DNA from: Polyangiaceae bacterium
Lineage (GTDB): Bacteria > Myxococcota_A > Polyangia > Polyangiales > Polyangiaceae
Direction: 5' to 3'
Length of the DNA stretch: 64,000 nt
Assembly: GCA_016715885.1 (NCBI GenBank)
Contig: JADJXL010000015.1
Span: 434,001 to 498,000, forward strand
Part shown: positions 26,869 to 34,204 of the stretch, in pieces
Position numbering within the stretch: the stretch's first letter is position 1
How the letters are laid out: the number at the start of each line of letters is the position of its first letter
Made by a program: the position numbers and the translations under genes
Notes under the pieces: model-generated
The model's database searches: none
What the model was told of the DNA's origin: nothing
What the model saw: only the letters and a program-made list of their open reading frames with translations

Positions 26869-27540
26869 GTGAGAAAGTATCGCATCAAGGCGGCATCGGA
26901 TATCCGCGTTACGTATGGGGTCGAACTTTGCGAAGGGCTGCGGCATTTCCCGGAGACGGATGGGTATGCGGCGTCGTTCGAGGTGCTCAACAACGAGCTC
27001 GATGCGGCGCACAATGCGCGGCGGGGCTTGCGCAAGCCGATGTTGCAAAAGCGAGCGGCTTTCCGGTTTGCGCATTACAACACGGATCAGACGATTCGGA
27101 TGATTCACGGGGCGGTGGGGATCGCGGATGGTGGACGCAAGAATGGTCCCATTGCGAAGTTTTTGTTCCCCGAGGGTCTCGGGCCGGTGGTGGCGCCGTA
27201 CGGGATGCGGCAAATCCCGCCGACGGTGAAGCTCGTCGACGACATGAAGCGATGCAAGGTGCCCGGGAGCGAGGCATTCATTGCGGAGTGGCTACCGAAG
27301 CTCGAAGCGTCGCTCGACAAGCTGCAAACGGCGGCGAATGCGTACGACAGCGTGCGCAAGGCGTATCTTGCGGCATTCGCGGACGAGCTTGCATTGCGGG
27401 GCGAGCATTACCAAGCGGTCGACAAATTGATGGGCCTCGTGCGCGCGGCATTTCCGAACGACCGAGCGCGCCAGGATTTGGTGTTCCCGGCGGTGGACGA
27501 GGATAGCGACGACGAAGGCGAAGGCGAGGGGGAGGGGTAA
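26869..27540 (+). CDS. Uncharacterised protein with acidic C-terminal tail
   Basis: 223 aa. I chose the GTG at 26869 because it follows AAGGAGG at good spacing; upstream sequence in this frame is repeat-derived. Basic N-terminus (VRKYRIKAASDIRVTYGVEL), no signal peptide, and mostly helical. A middle region contains AVGIADGGRKNGPIAKFLFPEGLGPVVAPYGMRQ. It ends in a run of Asp/Glu/Gly. No family was recognised. It lies between the two lipoprotein/helical cassettes on the opposite strand. Confidence 0.65.
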   Translation: MRKYRIKAASDIRVTYGVELCEGLRHFPETDGYAASFEVLNNELDAAHNARRGLRKPMLQKRAAFRFAHYNTDQTIRMIHGAVGIADGGRKNGPIAKFLFPEGLGPVVAPYGMRQIPPTVKLVDDMKRCKVPGSEAFIAEWLPKLEASLDKLQTAANAYDSVRKAYLAAFADELALRGEHYQAVDKLMGLVRAAFPNDRARQDLVFPAVDEDSDDEGEGEGEG

Positions 27541-27573
27541 AGGAATGGGCGGGGCCGTACCGAAAGGTTCGGA

Positions 27574-28581
27574 CTACTCGCGAATGCCTGCCTCGAGCTC
27601 GTCGCGTAGCCAGCGGAGATTCAGCAAGTTTGTTTCGAGAGAACGACGCGTTTCCCGAGCGACTGTCGTATCTTCGAGGCGTTGTTCGAGCTCCGCAATG
27701 AGTGGTTTGATGACGGCGAGCGCCGCATCGACCTCGCCATTGGTCTGGCAGCACCAAGCATAAAGGCGGCTCATCGATTGCCGCCGCTCTTCATTCGAAA
27801 ACCCCCTCTGTATCAGCTCTTCCCAGATCGCCCGACAAATCTCGTGGGGCTGTTCGGTTTCGTAGGCGGAATTGAGGATCGACTCGGTGATGCGCCGCTT
27901 CGTTTCCTCGTCGTCACCCGCACGTGCGACGAATTCCGCCTCGATTTGGCGATATTGGCGAACGGCTTCCTCGAAGGTCAGCTCGCCTTTGCGTTCGCGA
28001 AAGTGGACCGCGTTGATGCGTTTGGTCAACGCAATTTCATGAAGCGTCAGCTTTCGATCCATGGGCATGAGACGCTCCCGAATGCCGGCCTTCAATTCTT
28101 CGTGCTTGGCCCTGTGCATCGAGAGGAATTGTTCACAAACGGCGCGATGGTTGGGTGTAATCGCCGATTGCGCCAGCAGCATCTCGAGCTCCGCGATGAG
28201 CGGCTCGAGGACCGCGACGCCTGCGTCGAATTCATGATTGAATTGACAACACTGAGCATACGTGCTGCTCATGACGTGCCGCATATTCATGGACATGAAC
28301 CCCCGCTGCACCAATTCCTCCCAAAGCTCCCTACAGATGGCATGGGGTTGTTCTTCTTTCTCCGCGTCCATGAGCAGATGATTGGTGATCGTCTGCTTTA
28401 CTTCCAATGCCTTGGCTTCGTCATTACCTGCGAGCGCGACGTATTCCGCTTCGATTTGGCGATATTGACGAACCGCTTCTTCGAAGCTGATTTCTTGTTT
28501 TCGCGCGAATATGGCGACGACGCGTCGGATGAACACTTCATTCGGGTGGAGCTGTTCGGTGTTTGCCATTGTTTCGCTCAT
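27574..28581 (-). CDS. Helical protein with two tandem copies of the cassette partner domain
   Basis: 335 aa from ATG 28581; ATG 28569 is an alternative. Residues 32-168 and 202-335 are tandem copies of the domain found once in the gene at 25084. In both, EEAVRQYRQIEAE is followed by the AG(N/D)DE motif, EQPHxICRxxWEEL, and AVxxPLIAELE. The copies have diverged (CCQFNHEFDAG against CCQTNGEVDAA). All-helical, charged, soluble, family unknown. It follows the paralogous lipoprotein at 28598 by 16 bp. Confidence 0.68.
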   Translation of the reverse strand: MSETMANTEQLHPNEVFIRRVVAIFARKQEISFEEAVRQYRQIEAEYVALAGNDEAKALEVKQTITNHLLMDAEKEEQPHAICRELWEELVQRGFMSMNMRHVMSSTYAQCCQFNHEFDAGVAVLEPLIAELEMLLAQSAITPNHRAVCEQFLSMHRAKHEELKAGIRERLMPMDRKLTLHEIALTKRINAVHFRERKGELTFEEAVRQYRQIEAEFVARAGDDEETKRRITESILNSAYETEQPHEICRAIWEELIQRGFSNEERRQSMSRLYAWCCQTNGEVDAALAVIKPLIAELEQRLEDTTVARETRRSLETNLLNLRWLRDELEAGIRE

Positions 28582-28597
28582 TTGGAGACTGTTTCTG

Positions 28598-29347
28598 CTA
28601 ATTGCACGGCACCGATCCCTCGCCATCCATTTCTATATGCGAGGGCCACAATTTCGAGTTGCGACACACTTCCAAGCACGTCCCACATCTGGTCATGTTC
28701 CAATGATTGCCATGGCCCCATCCCAGAGGGCTCATGACGCACTTTTCATAGCTGTCCGTGCATTTGTCTTTCCAAGTTCGGCGTCGCTTCAGCGCCTCCA
28801 TCGCATCCTTCGCAGCCCTATCGACCACTTCCACCGCCACAGCAAATACAATCGTATACGCGCCTGCTTCGAGCACCAATTCGCTGACGACAATCACCAC
28901 TCCCCCGACAACGACCACGGGCGAGCCCATGAGCGAACGCTCTGCTGCGCTTGGCTGCTCGCGTCTGTTTTTCAGTATGTGCACGCCCTCGCGCAGGGGC
29001 TGCTCGGCAATGGGCATGGCGCGCAGAGCATTCCGCATACACGCGCCAAGGTCGTAGGCCGTGTTGGGAATATCGTCAATCGTCACGTCCTCTTTGTCGC
29101 CGTCTTCATCCACCAGCACCTTCGAATCGAATTTATGATACCCGGGCTCCAATTGAGATCCATATTCGGCTACGCAATCGGCAGCTCGTGCGACCGTGAC
29201 ATCCGGAAGCTCAGGGCGGCCGAGCCATGGTGTCGTCTGCTTGGCGTGTACCGGCCCAAGACGACGCGTGCAACCGAGCTGCGTAAGCGCAATCGTCGCC
29301 GCCCCCAAAAAAGCTATCGCTGCAATCGTGCGCATAGGTTTGCTCAT
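28598..29347 (-). CDS. Cassette lipoprotein 2 with Cys-rich variable tail
   Basis: 249 aa from ATG 29347, positioned like the paralogue start (a TTG at 29386 extends the frame but overlaps the promoter). Lipobox LTQLGC. The N-terminal 185 residues are nearly the same as in the gene at 25616. The tail differs but retains C-x6-C (CTDSYEKC), C-x2-C-x3-C (CGTCLEVC), a WP pair and a final Cys. Same operon order as cassette 1. Confidence 0.7.
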   Translation of the reverse strand: MSKPMRTIAAIAFLGAATIALTQLGCTRRLGPVHAKQTTPWLGRPELPDVTVARAADCVAEYGSQLEPGYHKFDSKVLVDEDGDKEDVTIDDIPNTAYDLGACMRNALRAMPIAEQPLREGVHILKNRREQPSAAERSLMGSPVVVVGGVVIVVSELVLEAGAYTIVFAVAVEVVDRAAKDAMEALKRRRTWKDKCTDSYEKCVMSPLGWGHGNHWNMTRCGTCLEVCRNSKLWPSHIEMDGEGSVPCN

Positions 29348-29362
29348 CGTCACACCCTGCTC

Positions 29363-29391
29363 GTCATCGTTCATGCGCATGATCAAGTCAA
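29363..29391 (-). promoter_or_regulatory. Putative promoter of cassette 2
   Basis: Minus-strand TTGACT (29386-29391), 17-bp spacer, GATGAC (29363-29368), equal in sequence and spacing to the element upstream of cassette 1. The start ATG is 15 bp downstream of the -10, so the leader would be very short if transcription starts here. Confidence 0.4.
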
Positions 29392-29634
29392 GTTTTCAGG
29401 AAATTCGTGTCTAGTTCGGCGCTCACGGGCCTCCGACCCCTCGTCGAGCGTCGTGAATACATGAGATGGACCGCCTCCCGAAAAAGGATCATCATCCATT
29501 CGTGAAAGTGCTGGAATGCGTGGTTCGAGCCCTTGCCGTTCGGAGCGGTCGGGCTCATGCAGTACGTCGTAGCGAGACGTGCCCGTGATGGGTCACGTCC
29601 GAGAAAACCACACTTGTCCGAGGCGGAGGGGAAC

Positions 29635-30234
29635 ATGAGAAAGCTATTGATGACGGCGATCGGCGCAATGCTTGGCGTGGTGGGATTTTCGTCCGAGGCT
29701 CTTGCGCAAAATCCGGCGGCGCGTATCGTCGACTTCGGGCATTCGGGAACGGGCTGCCCCGTAGGCACCGTCGACGTGTCGATTTCTCCGAGCGGAGATC
29801 AAGTCTTCGCGGGGTTCGATGCCTACATCGCGCAGACGAACAGCTCGATCATTGCACGAAAAAATTGCCAGCTTCGTATTGGCATTCGATTCGATCCGGC
29901 GTTTTCGTTCAGCGTAGCGACCGTGGATTATCGCGGGTTTGCGGGTTTGGCGTCCGGCGCATTCGGCGAAAACGTATCGACGTACTTCTTCGCCGGCCAA
30001 CCGCCGATCGGCGATGCGCAAGCACGTACGAGGCTCCTGGGGCCGTTCTTCGACAATTACGATCGACGCGACGACGTGGGATTGCTCGTGTGGTCCCCGT
30101 GCGGACCCGCCTACCACGACCTGGTCATCAACAACGAAGTCCGCGTCCTCGGGCGCAATTCGCTCATGACCGTCGATTCAATCACTGGGCAGGTGCAAAT
30201 GATTTACGCCTTGAATTGGCGACGTTGCAGGTGA
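29635..30234 (+). CDS. DUF4360 family exported protein
   Basis: 199 aa from ATG 29635 (GGAGGGG upstream). Signal peptide MRKLLMTAIGAMLGVVGFSSEALA. The DUF4360 pattern is visible: TGCPVGTVDVSISPSGDQ, NSSIIARKNCQLRIGI and FSFSVATVDYRGFAGLASGA. DUF4360 proteins are small exported beta-proteins with two conserved disulfides; four Cys are present here. Function is unknown. Confidence 0.85.
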   Translation: MRKLLMTAIGAMLGVVGFSSEALAQNPAARIVDFGHSGTGCPVGTVDVSISPSGDQVFAGFDAYIAQTNSSIIARKNCQLRIGIRFDPAFSFSVATVDYRGFAGLASGAFGENVSTYFFAGQPPIGDAQARTRLLGPFFDNYDRRDDVGLLVWSPCGPAYHDLVINNEVRVLGRNSLMTVDSITGQVQMIYALNWRRCR

Positions 30235-30371
30235 CGCTCGGCGAACACGCCGAGGCCATTCGGGCGGGATTGTCCATCACTCCTTTGGACAATTCAGCAA
30301 ACCAACGCCCTGTGTGACACCATGTCCGAAAACCGCCAGACACCCTGCGCAACTGGAGCCATGCTGCCTGC

Positions 30372-30845
30372 ATGTTCGTTATCCAAGGTCTCGATCCCGC
30401 CTCCTTCACACGCTATTTCACCCTGTCCGACGCCGAGCTCGCGGCCAAAGGAGCGCGGCGCGTCCACGCCGACGGCCCGGGCTATCCGTGCCGGGTGTCG
30501 CTCGTCGACGCTGCACCCGGCGACGAGCTCGTGCTGTTGACCTACGCGCACCACGATGTCGCCTCGCCCTATCGCGCGAGCGGGCCAATTTACGTGCGCC
30601 GCGCGGCCGCCATGCGCGCCGAGGACATCGACGCGATTCCACCCATGCTCGCGACCCGCTTGCTCTCGGTGCGCGCATATGACGCGGCCGGGGACCTCGA
30701 AATGGCCGATGTCGTGCCCGGTGCCGAGCTAGCCGGGCAGATCGCGCGCATGTTCGATGAGCCGGCGGTCGCGTACCTCCACGTCCACAACGCGCGGCCC
30801 GGCTGCTTTGTAGCGCGCGTCAATCGCCATCCGGGCGCGTTCTGA
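30372..30845 (+). CDS. DUF1203 family protein
   Basis: 157 aa, predicted soluble. It fits DUF1203: YPCRVSLVDAAPGDELVLLTYAHHDVASPYRASGPIYVR, then LSVRAYDAAGDLEMADVVPG and VAYLHVHNARPGCFVARVNR. The conserved His, Cys and Arg residues suggest a shared but unknown activity. It stands alone; the 235 bp after it contain no gene I can support. Confidence 0.9.
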   Translation: MFVIQGLDPASFTRYFTLSDAELAAKGARRVHADGPGYPCRVSLVDAAPGDELVLLTYAHHDVASPYRASGPIYVRRAAAMRAEDIDAIPPMLATRLLSVRAYDAAGDLEMADVVPGAELAGQIARMFDEPAVAYLHVHNARPGCFVARVNRHPGAF

Positions 30846-31083
30846 GTCGACGCGGCCACGACGAAGACACCGAAAAGGAGAGCAAGCAGTTCGACGACCA
30901 CCTGGCGAAGCCTCCGTCGCTGGAATCGCTCGAGCGGGTGCTGGGACAAGGGCGGAGCTGAAAGAGAAGTTGGCACCTCTTACGTGGCGCCGCGCGCGGT
31001 TGGAGCTTGCATCCGCGTCGCCGTTCGCGTAGGGGTGATGAGGAGCCGGCGCAAACCGCATCTTGCCTTGGGGGAGCAGACAC

Positions 31084-33006
31084 ATGAGCTTCGACGATAT
31101 CATGTTCTATAGCGGCAGTGTTCTTCACGAGCGCGACATCGAGGGCGCTGGCGCGTACGAGCAACGCGTGACGAATCTTCTCTTGACGGGTATCCGAAAG
31201 GACGACGAAGACAAAGTATTCGAGGCCAACGAGGAAGCTCAACGCTTGACGCAGGACTACAGAACGAGCTTGCGCAAAATATTGGCCGAATACAATTATC
31301 GAAAATACCTGCGCTGCATTTTCAAACGACTACCCAACTATCACGGCTCGTATACGGCATCGTACTTGCTGTACAAGGCCGAGAACAACGTTCTTCGCCA
31401 CGGCCGCACGGAATTTCATTGGCATCGCCCCGGAGCGACGTGGATTCACGAAAACGACGACGACCAGAAAGTCGACCAGAAATTATCGTTCAAAGGTGCG
31501 AGGCACATCGGTGGTTTTGCTCGAACGGCGAGCATTGGCGAGGCTGGCGCGTATGGCTATCCGGCAAGCGCCAGCTTCATCAAGAAAACGTCGTCGGTTT
31601 GCCATTTCGACGTGATGGACGCCGCCGGCGTTCCGAACAAGATCCCCGCAGATCATCGGCTCGTCAAACCAAACGGCAAGGAAAGTTATTCGAATTCGTC
31701 GTCCCGAGTGCTCCGGGAAGACATGAATCACTTCGTCGGGGAGATGCTCCGAGCCAATTTGGGATTCCCCGTCTTTTCGGTCAGTGATTGCAATAGCTTC
31801 CACACGTCGGGCTACCTTTGGTCCACCTATGCCATCCGCCGGGTCCGCGAATCGAACAGCAATGATGCCGTCGTCATTCTGAACTTCGACCAACACAACG
31901 ACGTCGGGGATGCGGGCGACGATTTGGTTGCCAGTGATCGCTGGGGAGCTCCGGCGCTGGCATACCTTCAGAATGGGATGTACATGTCGTTTGGCTTGGC
32001 TGCCAAAGGAGGCCCCGGGCTCGACAAGGACTACGAATGGCAGAACGTTTTCGTCATTCGCAAAAACGGGAGTAGCTCGAACAAGGCGCTCAATGCTTGC
32101 AGAACGCTCACGTCGGGCAAAGCCTTCGACACGATGACGGCCGAACAGCAGCTCTTCTACCTCGTTGGTATCTTGGCCAAGGTCAAAGGACGCTGGAACA
32201 GCGTTCACAACAAGCCCTACGAAGCGACGCTCAGCGGAATGAAGCACGCCGGATCGTCGATGATGGGCATGCACCAGGCCACGAACTCGCCGGTCGACAA
32301 GGACAACCTCGACTTGAGCACGGTGTTTGCTGCTTTTTGGCGAGCGCTTTCAGCTCACCTCGGGCGGCCCATCAAATACGTTTTCGTCACCATCGACCGA
32401 GATTCGGTGCAAGGTCACCAAACGCAATGGGGCGACGATTCACTGTTTCCCAATGCGGGAAGCTTGCACCATACGGTTTCCACCGTCGTCGACGCATTGA
32501 TGACGGAATTTCCCGGGTGCAGGTTGATCGGGCTCGACATCACCGGGCTGCCAGAGTCCCGTGCTGCCATGAGCAAATACGACAGCAAGCTCATCGCAGC
32601 CGATACGGCGTGGCAAGAAGCGGAGCAGGAAATTCTGATGCTTCGCGCGTGGGGCGAACGATATACCGATATGCAATGGAAGCCGTCGAAGTCCACGTTC
32701 CTCGACAAAGCGATACCACTCTTCAATAGCTTGGCGAAGGACACGTTGCAGCACAATCTCCTCTACGGCAGAAACTTGCCCGTGAACATCCGGCAGCGAA
32801 TCGAGGCATTGTCGGTCAAGCTGCGGTCCGATCAGCCCAACATCGTCTTGCGACCGCGTGTATTGCTTGCGGAACAAGAGCTGCGCGACGTGCTCACGGA
32901 GGTCGCGAAAGAGATGCGGCTGGCTGCGCGAAGTACCTTTTCCCGTGAAGCGAAGGGCGTGTTTGCGTTGCATGCCGAACGAATCGAACGCGTTCTGGCG
33001 GGTTGA
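31084..33006 (+). CDS. Large protein with arginase-fold (ureohydrolase-like) domain
   Basis: 640 aa from ATG 31084. The first 190 residues are unassigned. Residues of about 230-480 show the metal-site signatures of the arginase/ureohydrolase fold: FSVSDCNSFHTSGY near the first ligand position, ILNFDQHNDVGD (the D-x-H-x-D motif), VTIDRDSVQGH (the D-x-D motif), then LIGLDITGLPES. The C-terminal 120 residues are helical. Most arginases are about 300 aa, so both extra regions are unusual. Substrate unknown; known relatives include agmatinases and the peptide arginases of RiPP pathways, but nothing links it directly to those. Confidence 0.6.
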   Translation: MSFDDIMFYSGSVLHERDIEGAGAYEQRVTNLLLTGIRKDDEDKVFEANEEAQRLTQDYRTSLRKILAEYNYRKYLRCIFKRLPNYHGSYTASYLLYKAENNVLRHGRTEFHWHRPGATWIHENDDDQKVDQKLSFKGARHIGGFARTASIGEAGAYGYPASASFIKKTSSVCHFDVMDAAGVPNKIPADHRLVKPNGKESYSNSSSRVLREDMNHFVGEMLRANLGFPVFSVSDCNSFHTSGYLWSTYAIRRVRESNSNDAVVILNFDQHNDVGDAGDDLVASDRWGAPALAYLQNGMYMSFGLAAKGGPGLDKDYEWQNVFVIRKNGSSSNKALNACRTLTSGKAFDTMTAEQQLFYLVGILAKVKGRWNSVHNKPYEATLSGMKHAGSSMMGMHQATNSPVDKDNLDLSTVFAAFWRALSAHLGRPIKYVFVTIDRDSVQGHQTQWGDDSLFPNAGSLHHTVSTVVDALMTEFPGCRLIGLDITGLPESRAAMSKYDSKLIAADTAWQEAEQEILMLRAWGERYTDMQWKPSKSTFLDKAIPLFNSLAKDTLQHNLLYGRNLPVNIRQRIEALSVKLRSDQPNIVLRPRVLLAEQELRDVLTEVAKEMRLAARSTFSREAKGVFALHAERIERVLAG

Positions 33007-33526
33007 CGTCGAGCACGAGCGCGTGCGCTCGTGAATCCACCATCACCTCGACCTGGACGTCATAGGCAACACGGAATTGGAGTCTTGGCAGAGATGATTA
33101 TGTGAAGCGAATAGCAAAAGCTTCGGTGACCTGACCCTCCGGAGCTACCGGGATGCTCGGAGGGGTCACGTCGGCGATGGACGCGAGCGATCGGGTAGCT
33201 CGAAAGGGTCGACGCGGAGACTGCGCGAAGCGATTGGAATGGTCCGTGGGGACTTTGGAGCGAGGGGCGGGAGCGATTGGATAGGGCGAACGGGTCGCCG
33301 GAGTGAGGGGCGGGAGATAGCGGATCGGTTGGGGGGTCGGGGAAGTCGTGCGCAACCGGTGTGCAACCGGAAGCTTCGGTAACACTTTAGTCCGGGAGCT
33401 CGGATGATACCTCATTGCTTTGCGAAGGTTTCTATACCCCATCGTGGTAGTCGTTCATCGGCGGCTTCGTACTCCCCGCCCAATCGCCCGAGCCTTCGGT
33501 CGCTCGCGACGTTTGACACCAGCCAC
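33007..33526. other. Intergenic, mostly occupied by direct repeat A
   Basis: No gene supported between the arginase-fold gene and the restriction endonuclease gene. It carries the 220-bp repeat A (33121-33340) and, at about 33373, an isolated CTTCGGTAAC that matches the beginning of the repeat. Confidence 0.6.
33121..33340. repeat. Direct repeat A flanking the restriction-modification genes
   Basis: About 220 bp repeated at 37311-37530 in the same orientation. The first 97 or so bases differ at only two positions; later parts have scattered substitutions. It includes a hairpin at 33133-33167 (GACCCTCCGGAGC against GCTCGGAGGGGTC) and the segment GATCGGGTAGCTCGAAAGGG. It is followed by a partial restart of the unit at 33373. 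Confidence 0.85.
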
Positions 33527-34204
33527 CTAGCGGCGTAGCCGCGCATCGAGCCATAGGTGCGTGAGCGTGATTTCGACGCACGGCTGAGCGAGTGCAGACC
33601 GATCGTGCCGCGAGATACCACTATCCTTGGTGCTTCCCTGCTCGAATACGGTGTCATACCGCGCCTCGAGTATGGATGTAAGCGCGTCACTCGGGAGACT
33701 CCCATTACGGACGTACGCTACCATCGCTCCGCTCGACATCTGTGCGGCGTATTCACCCTTGGAGAACTTCGCGAGCCCCGAGTCACAATAATTATCTGGT
33801 GAATGGTGCTTCTCGTGAGAGATGATCTTGCACTCGACGAACAGCCCCCAGTGACTTCGGTTTCGAACACCCTGGCCGACGATGGGTCGAAACACGAGAT
33901 CAGGTTGCTTCTCGATACGCCCATCGGCCGTCACGACTTTAGCCCCTCGGATGACCGTCTCGAAATCGTGGAGCCCGGGTGCCCGCCGACGCCATGTTTT
34001 CGGATCGTTCTCGTTGAGCGCGTGCTGGATGAGCGTCGTGATCTGCTCCTCCTGGCCCTTGTCCACAACCTCCGTGGAGCTTGCTAGTACCTCGCTCCAG
34101 GCCCAGCGAATGGCAGCTTCTATGGCCGCTTTGTAGGGAGGTGCCAGGTCGGGCTCGCAGGCCACTGCTGGCCGACGCCGCCCCAATCGGGGACGCTCAG
34201 CCAT
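33527..34204 (-). CDS. PD-(D/E)XK restriction endonuclease (putative)
   Basis: 225 aa from ATG 34204, overlapping the end of the methyltransferase gene by 8 bp. The upstream extension of the frame is antisense-like. A likely catalytic core: PDLVFRPIVGQGVRNRSHWGLFVECKII, with Asp then Glu-x-Lys (ECK), followed by a conserved-looking Lys/Ser/His region. Together with the methyltransferase this looks like a split restriction-modification system in which the methylase lacks its own nuclease. No near family was recalled. Confidence 0.6.
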   Translation of the reverse strand: MAERPRLGRRRPAVACEPDLAPPYKAAIEAAIRWAWSEVLASSTEVVDKGQEEQITTLIQHALNENDPKTWRRRAPGLHDFETVIRGAKVVTADGRIEKQPDLVFRPIVGQGVRNRSHWGLFVECKIISHEKHHSPDNYCDSGLAKFSKGEYAAQMSSGAMVAYVRNGSLPSDALTSILEARYDTVFEQGSTKDSGISRHDRSALAQPCVEITLTHLWLDARLRR

